This document shows, one piece after another, positions 15,863-24,221 of a stretch of DNA of 26,116 nucleotides. The stretch lies in NCBI GenBank assembly GCA_039184055.1, contig JBCDBH010000038.1:1-26116 (forward strand), written 5' to 3'. A program made the translations under genes and the position numbers. Source of the stretch: JBCDBH01 sp039184055 (GTDB taxonomy: Bacteria; Acidobacteriota; Thermoanaerobaculia; Multivoradales; J023). Positions within the stretch are counted from its first letter, which is position 1, and every line of letters starts with the position of its first letter. The notes under the pieces are model-generated. The model did not search any database. It was not told where the DNA came from and saw only the letters and a list, made by a program, of their open reading frames with translations.

Positions 15863-16117
15863 TCTAAAGACTAAAGATCGAGCCTCTCGTTTCCCCCACT
15901 CGTGATCGTACGGCTTGCTTGCTCAACCGCGGGCGAGCCGGTGATGAACAGCTCGTTGGTCGTGACGAGACGGGCAACCCTCGGGATCAGTGTCTGAACG
16001 ACGTTTCTTGCTTGTCTAAAGGCCCCGGTCTTTACGTTTCTCGTCGGTTCGACTCGGCCTTTAGATCAAGCACACAAGCTTCGCTAAATCAGCAACTTAT
16101 CGATTTAGACACGGCCT
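15863..16117. promoter_or_regulatory. CTAAA/TTTAG motif cluster in divergent regulatory region
   Basis: The 412-bp gap between the regulator (15845) and the next gene (16258) holds no convincing ORF but has several related motifs. TCTAAAG and ACTAAAG lie at 15863-15876 (7-bp period). A perfect 10-bp inverted repeat, TCTAAAGGCC (16015-16024) with GGCCTTTAGA (16056-16065), is separated by 31 bp. A perfect 7-bp inverted repeat, CTAAATC (16084-16090) with GATTTAG (16102-16108), has an 11-bp spacer. TTTAGAC recurs at 16104-16110. These look like operators of one DNA-binding protein, plausibly the adjacent winged-helix regulator. The last 140 bp show nothing specific apart from the ribosome site of the next gene. 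Confidence 0.55.
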
Positions 16118-16257
16118 AGCCGGCGTTGAGAGGAAAACCCCGTTGCTCTTGCCACCATCGCTTGCACCGGCGGCGCTCGGCCCACACGGCTTCACAGCTT
16201 CGAGTGTCGTCGGTATCGACCTTCGATGGCCTTTTTGAAATCAAGGAGACACGACTC

Positions 16258-16698
16258 ATGAACCACTCCACCACGTCACTTTCACCCACGCGTCTGCTCG
16301 TCGTTCTCGCCGTCTGCGTGGCCGCCTCCCTGTTGTTTTCGACGCCGAGCCTGGCACAGAGCACCCCCGATCCCTATTGCAACCCGACGGCGTCGGGTTG
16401 TAACGGCAATTACAGCGACCTGATCGATCACATCCTGCTCCGGGAAACGGGTGAGGTGAGTCTGATTCTGACCGCGGAGCTCGCCACCCTGATCGATCAA
16501 GGCAGCACCTGCACGCTTGCCGTGGGCGACTCTCTCAACTTCACCCCCAATGGCAGTGGCGGTAAAGAGAACTGGCTGCAAACGCTCTACATCTCGTTTG
16601 CCGCCGATGCGCATCTGACCCTGGTGATCGAAGCCACGTCACCGACCGACAACACCTGTCAGATCAAGTTCCTCCGAGTTCTCTCGGGCCAGCACTGA
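16258..16698 (+). CDS. Small exported Cys-containing protein, unknown function
   Basis: The product is 146 residues. The ATG at 16258 follows a strong AAGGAGA ribosome site; the open frame upstream to 16126 has no matching start signal. A signal peptide (LLVVLAVCVAASLLF, cleavage near LAQ, about residue 34) leaves a mature protein of about 112 residues. It has four cysteines (YCNPTASGC, STCTL, NTCQIKF) that could form two disulphides, and beta-strand-like segments (EVSLILTAEL, LTLVIEATS). I do not recognise the family. It is the first gene after the CTAAA regulatory region, 63 bases before the RHS gene with no terminator, so both are probably cotranscribed. Confidence 0.85.
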   Translation: MNHSTTSLSPTRLLVVLAVCVAASLLFSTPSLAQSTPDPYCNPTASGCNGNYSDLIDHILLRETGEVSLILTAELATLIDQGSTCTLAVGDSLNFTPNGSGGKENWLQTLYISFAADAHLTLVIEATSPTDNTCQIKFLRVLSGQH

Positions 16699-16761
16699 TC
16701 TGCCCGCGCTGACCGACGTTTGATTGCACACAACGAGGAACGACCACCGAGGACGCACATC

Positions 16762-19700
16762 ATGAAATACCTCTTTCGTCTCAGATTTCGCCATTGGACA
16801 CTCGGCATCGTCTCGATGCTGCTCATGGGCATCTTGGGTTCCGCCCAGGCCCATCAAGTCATCGTCACGGGCCAAGGTTCGGAGGCACCGAAGACACTCG
16901 TCCCGGTGATCCTGGCCACTCCTCATCTCGTGTCGTCACCGTCGGTCGTCGATTTCGATCTGGTGGTGGTCGGTAGCGGTCGAAGCGTGACGGTCTCGAT
17001 CGTCAACGATTCGACCGAGTCGATCACCGCCACGGTCAACCCGCCACCGGAGGTCAGCGTCATTCCCACGACGCTCGATCTGGCCCCCGGTGCGGGTACC
17101 GATCTCACTCTCACCTGGCAACCGACCGCCGCGGGGAGCTTCGATAGCGAGCTCACCTTCGTGGTCGATCACGCCCGCGTGCGTACCAGCCAGATCGAAA
17201 CCCTGGCGCTCCAAGGCACCGCCGCGGAGCCAGCGCTCCGTTTCGATATTCCGATGTTCAGCGAAACCGACGTCGACAGTCTCGACTGTGGACTCGTCGG
17301 GCTGACGCACGGTGGCGATCCGCCGCCCTATTTCGAAGTCGTGGTCACCAACATCGGCGGCGTCATCATCGACTCCATCGATATCGACGTGCCGACCCCC
17401 GAGGCGGCCGACCCGGCTCTCGGTCTCTGCTACCAAGGGGCCGACGAAGCCGAGCTCTGTGTCGGTGAAAAGCTCGGTCAGCTCGGCGACGGCACGCCGA
17501 TGGTGGGCTCGAGCCCGAGCTTCAATGGCTTGCTTCCCGGTGCCTCGGTGACCACCGTATGGCACGTTGTTCCCGAAGAGGCCGGGCCTGTGGCCGAGAT
17601 CTTCGACGTTGCCTACACCGTCCAGGGTGACTCGCGTCTCCGTACGCAAAGCCTCGACCTGACTGCCGAGATCATTCCCTACCAAATCGGCGGTGACGGC
17701 TTCTTTCGCGCCAACGAAGCGGTCAACGGCTCGGGTGGGCTCGCCGAAACGGTCGATCCCCTGGTCGATGATCCACTCGGTGTCTTTCGCCCGACCAGCT
17801 TCGATGCCCGTACCGTCTTCGATATCGGTGACATCGATGCCATCGATTTGCGTACCGGCAACCTGACCCTCATGGTGCCGATCGGTGGTCCTCAAGTCGG
17901 CCGTGCCGGTCTCGGCTACGAGCTCAAAGCCGTCTTCAACAGCCATATCTGGCATCGCAAGACGATCGGCGAGCTTCGGGTCGATCCACCGGATCTTCGT
18001 CCCGAGGGCTTCAACGCTGAATATCCGAATCCTGCTTTCAACCTCGGCAGCGGCTTCGCGATGCATCTCGGACGGCTCTTGCCACCCCGTCGCGATCCGA
18101 ACATCGATCTTCAATTCTGCAACCCCAATCCCCTGCCGCTCTTCGAAAAAGAAGTCGACACCGGACCACGGTTCGTCTACATCGATTCGAGCGGCACGCA
18201 TCACGAGTTCTGGCCCACCCTGCACGGCAGCGTCCAGACTACGCCGTTCGTCGACCCCGAGACCCGTTTCTACTCGTACACCCGTGACGGGAGCTATATG
18301 CGTATGACGTTCGATTCGGCGAACCCAAATCGCCGCGTGATCGAAGAACGCGACGGCACCCGGCACGTCTTCGTCAAGCAAGCGACCCCTCATCCGACCC
18401 TGCCCGATACGTGGCAACTCCAGTCGATCGAGGATCCGTACGGCAACAAAATCCTCATCGACTACACCGCCACGTCCTGGACCATTCGTGACAACCAGAA
18501 CTGGCGGAGCGTGGTGGTGAATTTCGGTGATTGGCCAGGTCGTGGTCCGAGCGATCCGATGCGGATCGACTCCGTCGTCTTGCCAGGTTTCGCGGGGGTC
18601 AACGATCGGATCTACGACTTCCACTACGAGACCATCACGGTCGACCGACCATCTCGCAGCACCTTCCACCTCGAGCTCGACAATCGCTGCAACGAGCCAG
18701 GTGCCACGATCGACGTCCAGGTGACCATGCCTCGGATCACCTCGATCATCTTGCCCGACGGCTCGAGCTATCGGTTCAACTGGATTCCCGACTCGTCCGA
18801 CGTCTTCCGTCTCGACAGCGTCGAGCTGCCGACGGGTGGCAAGGTGGCCTACGAATACGAGCTCGTATGGGACAGTCCACCGGATTGTCAAAGCCCCACC
18901 AGTTTGGCATCGCTCGCGGGGGTGTCGCGACGTGTCGCTTATGACGATGTCCAGGGCACCACCCTGCTCGACGATCGGCGCTATCTGCGCGAGACCCTGC
19001 GTACCGACGATGTGCCCGACGACATCTGCGACCGTCGAGAGCCGACCGGGAGCCTTGCCACGACGGCCCCATGGAGCGAGCAAACCGTGGTCGTCTGGCG
19101 TGCCCAGGAAAGCACCGTCTCTTCGGCCACGGCGCACTATTTCAACATCTATCCCTACGACGACGACTGCGGCAAGCTTCCACACGACGAGTGTGAGCTC
19201 GATGCCTCGACGGGTCGGTACCGCTTGAAGAGCGGCCGCACCCATCTCGAACGCAACCTGCAGATCAAGCACTCGGTCGATTCCGATGGCGCCGGGCGAC
19301 GTCTCTCCGAGGAAGTCTACGCCTGTGCCTTCGGTGTCGGCGGCGTCACCGTGCCACGTGACAGCACCGTCGCCGACGGTCAGATCGGCGACCACACGGG
19401 AACGCTGCTCGCGGCATGTGATCGCAAAGAGACCACCTATGCCGACTACGAGGTGAGCAAAGCGGGTAGTTGTCAAAAGCAAGGTCCGCATTGTCTTCGT
19501 GACAGCCGACTGAGGTCGTCCATCACGACCTATGACGACGGTCGTTGGATCGAGACGATCAACTCCGACTACGACGGTCTCGGCCATTTCCGTCGCACCC
19601 AAACCCGTAGCAACTTCGCAGACGAGAACAGTCCCGACGAGCACACCCGCTTCAAGAATTGGGACGCCACTACCGACACCCTGAGCCTCGACGCCAACTA

Positions 19701-22700
19701 CGAGGTCAAGGACGGCGGGATCACCGTTCCGCCGGTCTGGCTGCTCGACCTCTGGAGTTACCAGTGGGAAGAGGAAGATGGTGACGGACGCGGCAGTGAA
19801 GTCTGCTTCGACCGAACTCACGGCCACGTAACCTACACGCGTACCTGGGCCGGCACCACGGTCGACACCGGAGCCGACACCTACGGCAACAATCGCACCA
19901 ACCGTGATCTCGTGGTCAAAAACGCGGTCACGTCGACGGGTGAGGTCGACCTACAGCGCTACTTCGGCGCCGATACCTACGATGGTGGCGTACCGACCGG
20001 TAGCAATTGGTGCAACGACGGCTTCTGGACCGCCGCGAAGCAGGACTACGCGGTCGACATCAATCACCAATTCGGTATTCCGTTCCAGAAATATGTCGTC
20101 GGCGAGTCGGTCTTCGAGATGCGTCAGACCATCGACCGCGATACCGGTTGGATCGCCAGTCGCACGCTCGACAGCGGTGAGGTGCTCACCCACCACTACG
20201 ACGACATGGGTCGACTCACCTGGATCACCAGTCCGCGTACCGCCAGTCGACGGTTTCAATACCAACAGCAAGGCGACGGCACGTGGGATCTGATCGCCAG
20301 CGTCTATCCCAAGAACACCCTTCCGACGACGACCAACCCACACCCGATCCGTACCTACACCGCGCGTTACGACGGTCTCGGGCGCGTGATCGCCGAGGTG
20401 TTGCCGAAGGCCGGAAGTGGCACCGTCACCCGTTCGATCGACTACCACCGCCCCGGCAACCAGCCGCGGAAGATCAGCTCGCTCGACAACGTCAGCGTCG
20501 GCACCACCTTCGCCTACGACTACCGTGGCCGACTGGTGCGACGCACCGAACCGAACAACGACAAGACCGCCTTCATCCACGTCGGCTTGCGTCGCACCCG
20601 CACGGTGTCGTGTGTCGACACCGCTGCCGTAGACCTCGACACGGGTATCTGTGAGGGTAGTGGCTTCGATCGTGTCGAAACCAAGGTCGATCGTGACTGG
20701 CGCGGACGCGAGATCAAGCGCACCAGCCCCGAAGGCTTCGTCACCACCTTCAGCTATGACGTCGCCGGTAACCCCACGTCGGCGTCACGGACTCACAACG
20801 AGCCGAGTGGTCCGATCACCCAGACACGCTCCTGGGAATACGACGGTCTCGGCTTCTTCACCAAGGAGACCATTCCCGAGCGTGACAGCACCGACTACAG
20901 CGACTTCAACACTCGTGGTCAAGCTCAGACGATCGACGAGTCAGATCGCGAGATCACCCGGATCTTCGATCGCATCGGGCGTCTTCGCTCGCTGTGGATC
21001 GACGGCAAGTTGATCAAAGACTTCGAGTATTGCGATACGGCGGCCAACAGCGTGGCGCCCTGCAATGGGATGGTCGGTGCCAACGGTCAGCTCTATCGAG
21101 CGACGCGTCACAACCATCGTGACGCGACGACCAGCGCGGTCGACAACAAAGCCGGGGTCTGGTGGGTGCAATCCACCTACACCTTCGACGATGCGGGTCG
21201 CAAAACCAAGCGCGACATGCGGCTCGAGTGGCGACCGACCTTCGGTACGAACGGTGGCAGCACGATCACCCAAAGCTGGAGCTACGACGATCTCGGCAAC
21301 GTGGTGAGTCTCACCTATCCCAACGGTGAGATTCCGGCCGATCCACAAGTTCCAGGCTCGCAACCGACACCCTTTGCGCCGGACCGTACCGTCGTAAATC
21401 AATACTCGCGCGGCTTCTACCTCACCAACGTCGCGGCGGGAAATCTGGGTGCGGCTCTCGAATACCACCCGAGCGGAATGGTGCACAAAGTCGTCCATGC
21501 CAACGGCGCGGGAATCGATACCTACGGCGTGGTGAACGGCATGCCTCGGATCGCCTCGATCGACCTCGGAGCCGGCACACCTGGCCATGTCGATCTCGGC
21601 GCGGTGAGCTATGACTGGGCCGGCAACATCATCGGTATCGGTAACGACACCTTCGAATACGACAAGAACAGTCGATTGGTGAATGCCACGCTCGCAATCG
21701 AAGAAGACCCCTTCACCCAGACCTACTCCTACGTCTACGACAACTTCGACAATCATCGAGTCGGCATGGGAACCATCGATCCGGAGACCAACCGGCTGAC
21801 GGGGGGCACGGACTACGACGACTTCGGCAACCTCATCGAAGGGCCGAGCCCGTCGGGTCCCTTCTACGCTACCTACGACGAAGTCGACAAGTTGGTGCTC
21901 CTGACCGAGCCCAGCGGCCGGCAGGTCTTCTCCATCTACGACCATGACGACCTTCGGGTACTCATTCGCGAATCTCCTGGCGAGATCACCTGGACGCTGC
22001 GCGATGGTTTGCAGGTCGTTCGTGAGCTCGTCGGGCTCGGTGACTCGATCCAGCACCGCAAAGACTACGTCTACGCCGGCTCACGTCTGATCAGCTCCTT
22101 CGACGGACCGGTCAACCAGGTGAGTCACTACCACCAAGACCAAGTCGGCAACGCTCGTCTGATCACCGGTGGCACACCGTGTGGCGACACCGCCGCCAGC
22201 TACTGCCACGTCGACTACGAACCGTTCGGTGCGCCACACGACGCCTCCGACTCGGATGAACGTGCCGTCGGCTTCCAGAGCCACGAAAACGACGGCTTCG
22301 TTCACTACATGCGTGGCCGGACCTACCTCCCCACCGGAGCACGTTTCATCCAGGTCGATCCGGCGCGTGATGCGAGCACCTGGTCGCAATATGGGTTCGT
22401 CGCCAACAACCCGATGAGCAACGTCGACCCCACGGGTCTGAGTACGGAGTTCGACACTGTCAAGAAGGTGAAAGAGATCGCCTCGTTCTTCATCCGTATC
22501 CCCAGGCGGCTCAATCTGGTCTTCTTCGGTTTAGGTGAGGCGGACAAGGCAATCGACAAATTTGCTGAAGAGAACACGGTGACAGTCGAGGACATCTTAG
22601 CCAGTGGCCGCGGAAGTCGATCAGCGATTCGGGCTGGCATCGCGGCGACCGAAACGAAGATCGACGCCATTGAAGAAGAGATCACGTTCTTGACCGCTGA

Positions 22701-22944
22701 CCAAGCCGTGAAGACCGCTCTCGAGAATGGGGAGACGCCACGTCGAAAGGACATGAATCGTGTCAACCGTGGTCATTTCACTGGAAAGTTCAGAGCTTCG
22801 ACCTCGCTCTCGGAAACGAACGACCGTTTGACACAAGCACAGAGTGAATTGAGTGCGGCCGAGCGTGATCTCGAGACTCTCAGAGAGATCGAGGACAGTC
22901 TTATCGAAGAGGTCGGCGACGTCTTGACCCGCACACGTTTGTAA
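16762..22944 (+). CDS. Giant secreted RHS/YD-repeat protein with coiled-coil tip
   Basis: This 2060-residue protein starts at ATG 16762, just before a signal peptide (LGIVSMLLMGILGSAQA). A TTG frame start at 16720 lacks support. Residues about 45-300 are Ig-like beta domains of the ASPM-SPD-2-Hydin/CARDB kind (VVVGSGRSVTVSIVNDS, DLTLTWQPTAAGSF). From about 350 the RHS shell begins (IDLRTGNLTLMVPIGG), followed by many YD repeats (YDDMGRLTW, YDGLGRVIAE, YDYRGRLVRR, YDDLGNVVSL). The RHS core runs from about residue 1794 (QVGNARL) to DPTG at 1889-1892, with Asp 1866 and 1889 where the core aspartates of self-cleaving RHS proteins lie. The tip is 168 residues, charged and heptad-like (ETKIDAIEEEITFL, LTQAQSELSAAERDLETLREIE), with no recognised toxin domain and lower GC than the core. 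No immunity-like gene follows. Confidence 0.95.
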   Translation: MKYLFRLRFRHWTLGIVSMLLMGILGSAQAHQVIVTGQGSEAPKTLVPVILATPHLVSSPSVVDFDLVVVGSGRSVTVSIVNDSTESITATVNPPPEVSVIPTTLDLAPGAGTDLTLTWQPTAAGSFDSELTFVVDHARVRTSQIETLALQGTAAEPALRFDIPMFSETDVDSLDCGLVGLTHGGDPPPYFEVVVTNIGGVIIDSIDIDVPTPEAADPALGLCYQGADEAELCVGEKLGQLGDGTPMVGSSPSFNGLLPGASVTTVWHVVPEEAGPVAEIFDVAYTVQGDSRLRTQSLDLTAEIIPYQIGGDGFFRANEAVNGSGGLAETVDPLVDDPLGVFRPTSFDARTVFDIGDIDAIDLRTGNLTLMVPIGGPQVGRAGLGYELKAVFNSHIWHRKTIGELRVDPPDLRPEGFNAEYPNPAFNLGSGFAMHLGRLLPPRRDPNIDLQFCNPNPLPLFEKEVDTGPRFVYIDSSGTHHEFWPTLHGSVQTTPFVDPETRFYSYTRDGSYMRMTFDSANPNRRVIEERDGTRHVFVKQATPHPTLPDTWQLQSIEDPYGNKILIDYTATSWTIRDNQNWRSVVVNFGDWPGRGPSDPMRIDSVVLPGFAGVNDRIYDFHYETITVDRPSRSTFHLELDNRCNEPGATIDVQVTMPRITSIILPDGSSYRFNWIPDSSDVFRLDSVELPTGGKVAYEYELVWDSPPDCQSPTSLASLAGVSRRVAYDDVQGTTLLDDRRYLRETLRTDDVPDDICDRREPTGSLATTAPWSEQTVVVWRAQESTVSSATAHYFNIYPYDDDCGKLPHDECELDASTGRYRLKSGRTHLERNLQIKHSVDSDGAGRRLSEEVYACAFGVGGVTVPRDSTVADGQIGDHTGTLLAACDRKETTYADYEVSKAGSCQKQGPHCLRDSRLRSSITTYDDGRWIETINSDYDGLGHFRRTQTRSNFADENSPDEHTRFKNWDATTDTLSLDANYEVKDGGITVPPVWLLDLWSYQWEEEDGDGRGSEVCFDRTHGHVTYTRTWAGTTVDTGADTYGNNRTNRDLVVKNAVTSTGEVDLQRYFGADTYDGGVPTGSNWCNDGFWTAAKQDYAVDINHQFGIPFQKYVVGESVFEMRQTIDRDTGWIASRTLDSGEVLTHHYDDMGRLTWITSPRTASRRFQYQQQGDGTWDLIASVYPKNTLPTTTNPHPIRTYTARYDGLGRVIAEVLPKAGSGTVTRSIDYHRPGNQPRKISSLDNVSVGTTFAYDYRGRLVRRTEPNNDKTAFIHVGLRRTRTVSCVDTAAVDLDTGICEGSGFDRVETKVDRDWRGREIKRTSPEGFVTTFSYDVAGNPTSASRTHNEPSGPITQTRSWEYDGLGFFTKETIPERDSTDYSDFNTRGQAQTIDESDREITRIFDRIGRLRSLWIDGKLIKDFEYCDTAANSVAPCNGMVGANGQLYRATRHNHRDATTSAVDNKAGVWWVQSTYTFDDAGRKTKRDMRLEWRPTFGTNGGSTITQSWSYDDLGNVVSLTYPNGEIPADPQVPGSQPTPFAPDRTVVNQYSRGFYLTNVAAGNLGAALEYHPSGMVHKVVHANGAGIDTYGVVNGMPRIASIDLGAGTPGHVDLGAVSYDWAGNIIGIGNDTFEYDKNSRLVNATLAIEEDPFTQTYSYVYDNFDNHRVGMGTIDPETNRLTGGTDYDDFGNLIEGPSPSGPFYATYDEVDKLVLLTEPSGRQVFSIYDHDDLRVLIRESPGEITWTLRDGLQVVRELVGLGDSIQHRKDYVYAGSRLISSFDGPVNQVSHYHQDQVGNARLITGGTPCGDTAASYCHVDYEPFGAPHDASDSDERAVGFQSHENDGFVHYMRGRTYLPTGARFIQVDPARDASTWSQYGFVANNPMSNVDPTGLSTEFDTVKKVKEIASFFIRIPRRLNLVFFGLGEADKAIDKFAEENTVTVEDILASGRGSRSAIRAGIAATETKIDAIEEEITFLTADQAVKTALENGETPRRKDMNRVNRGHFTGKFRASTSLSETNDRLTQAQSELSAAERDLETLREIEDSLIEEVGDVLTRTRL

Positions 22945-23029
22945 ACCACTCAGGTGGTGGCGAGTCGGGACCTTACCCCCTCGCTACCAGCTTTTTCATA
23001 CGTTCACTTACACCAAGGGAGAACACACC

Positions 23030-23878
23030 ATGAAACCAGCCTCCTCGCACCTTCTTCTCACCCTGCTGGCAGTCCTCCTGCTCGCTCTACCGGCCTCGGC
23101 CCGTCTCGACGACGGTCAGCCGCTGGTCGAGCTCGCCGGGCAACGGGTCAGCGAAGCCGGCGCTGAGCGCTTCGATCTACGGATCGCCCTGGTCGGCCCG
23201 GCGCATCGCTTCGACGGTCTGGCGATCGTTTCCTTGCCCTCCGAAACCGTGTTGCTCGCCATCATCGAGCCCGGTGTGGTCGAGGCGCGGATCTGGCTCG
23301 GTGAGCTCGATGCCTTGAACGTCGATCGCGGTGGCTTGGCGTCGCTCGATCGCGATCTCACCGTCAGCCTCAAGGATCCGGCGGTGCTCGCCGACGACGC
23401 CATCGCGGTGCGTGGCTTTCACGCCGGCTCACAGGTCGAGCTGACCCGCGCCAAGGTCGACGGTCCACGCTTCGGTATGGCCGCGAGCTTCGCCAACGAC
23501 GTCGCCACCCGTGCGTTGCCCAACGTCGCGTGCTTTTCCTGGAACTGCCAGGACAGCACGATGGGTGGCAACACCGGCGAGTGCGATTTCGACGCCAGTT
23601 GCTCGGTCACCAACCAGGGTTATATCTGGAAACGCTACTGGCAGTGGGACGACGGTTCCACCAGTCTGCTGCCAGGTAGCACCGCCACCACGACCCATTT
23701 CTTCCCCACCCCGGTGAGCCAGCGGTACTTCAACGTCACGCTCAGCGACTGGTACTTCGGCAGCTCCAGCTCGCCGAGCATCACCTGCTGCGTGCGTGCT
23801 TTCACCCAGGTGATCGGTCCGGTCGACGGTCTCGACATCGGGCTGTGCTCCGGTTCGAGCACGTATGTGTGTCCTTGA
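23030..23878 (+). CDS. Exported protein with PKD-like C-terminal segment
   Basis: The product is 282 residues. AAGGGAG precedes ATG 23030, and a signal peptide (LLLTLLAVLLLALPASA, cleavage after about 24) follows. The N-terminal half (about 25-150) is a domain of unknown function rich in Val/Leu/Asp. The C-terminal half contains six or more cysteines and a stretch resembling a degenerate PKD/Ig-like fold: CDFDASCSV, YWQWDDGST, TTTHFFPTPVSQRYFNVTLSDWYFG. It begins 85 bases after the RHS stop, with only a small 5-bp hairpin (22945-22958) between. It ends just before a strong terminator, so it is probably the last gene of the RHS operon. A surface or secreted binding role is possible, but the function is unknown. 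Confidence 0.88.
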   Translation: MKPASSHLLLTLLAVLLLALPASARLDDGQPLVELAGQRVSEAGAERFDLRIALVGPAHRFDGLAIVSLPSETVLLAIIEPGVVEARIWLGELDALNVDRGGLASLDRDLTVSLKDPAVLADDAIAVRGFHAGSQVELTRAKVDGPRFGMAASFANDVATRALPNVACFSWNCQDSTMGGNTGECDFDASCSVTNQGYIWKRYWQWDDGSTSLLPGSTATTTHFFPTPVSQRYFNVTLSDWYFGSSSSPSITCCVRAFTQVIGPVDGLDIGLCSGSSTYVCP

Positions 23879-23948
23879 GGTGTCTGTCGCTGAGATGTCG
23901 ATCCCTGAGACGGACCGTTCCTAGCCTCGGCTAGAGAACCGACACCTC
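23877..23948 (+). other. Nested inverted repeats around the stop of the PKD-like gene
   Basis: GAGGTGTC (23877-23884, overlapping the stop codon) pairs with GACACCTC (23941-23948). Inside lies the hairpin CTAGCC/GGCTAG (23921-23934) with a TC loop. It directly precedes the terminator stem. It may protect the 3' end of the transcript. Confidence 0.4.
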
Positions 23949-23949
23949 G

Positions 23950-23978
23950 AGCCGCCCCGGAAATCCGGGGCGGCTTTT
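23950..23978 (+). terminator. Intrinsic terminator after the RHS operon
   Basis: A perfect 12-bp GC-rich stem (23950-23961 with 23964-23975), two-base loop and a T run (23975-23978, then CTCTTTC) lie 71 bases after the stop of the PKD-like gene. This is the clearest hairpin in the window and closes the exported-protein operon. Confidence 0.93.
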
Positions 23979-24071
23979 CTCTTTCAACGACATTGAGCAC
24001 GAAGAGAAGCGGATCCCGCCTACTAGAGTAGTCACCGATCGCCTACTCATCGACCGCGGGGAATGGATCCG

Positions 24072-24221
24072 ATGCGCACCCAAGCTCGTCTCGTCGTCGT
24101 GCTCTCCCTTTTCGCCCACGGCGCCATGGGCGCCGCTTACACCTATGAGCGTTACCCCGTCCTGCTCGGCGATGGCTTTGAATCGGGAGACACCAGCTCA
24201 TGGTCGTCTACCGTGCCTTGA
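24072..24221 (+). CDS. 49-residue exported peptide with FESGDTSSW tail
   Basis: ATG 24072 is preceded by GGGGA at a usable distance and opens a 49-residue frame ending at TGA 24219-24221. It starts MRTQARLVVVLSLFAHGAMG, a credible signal peptide, then a short YTYERYPVLL segment, and ends in DGFESGDTSSWSSTVP. The FESGDTS-W tail is a recurrent short motif at or near the C-terminus of secreted proteins in Acidobacteriota and some Gammaproteobacteria, to my recollection. Here it follows the signal peptide almost directly, with no domain between. It could be a remnant of a larger gene with an internal deletion, or a genuine mini-protein. It lies after the RHS operon terminator and so needs its own promoter, which I could not identify. 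Confidence 0.6.
   Translation: MRTQARLVVVLSLFAHGAMGAAYTYERYPVLLGDGFESGDTSSWSSTVP

Noticed and set aside
15919..16119. 66-residue plus-strand frame in the CTAAA regulatory region
   Set aside because: No ribosome site or recognisable sequence, and it overlaps the inverted repeats.
16936..19827. 963-residue open frame on the minus strand inside the RHS gene
   Set aside because: It is antisense to the signal-peptide and RHS-repeat coding sequence, rich in Val/Asp/Gly/Arg without any domain, and typical of shadow frames in GC-rich coding DNA.
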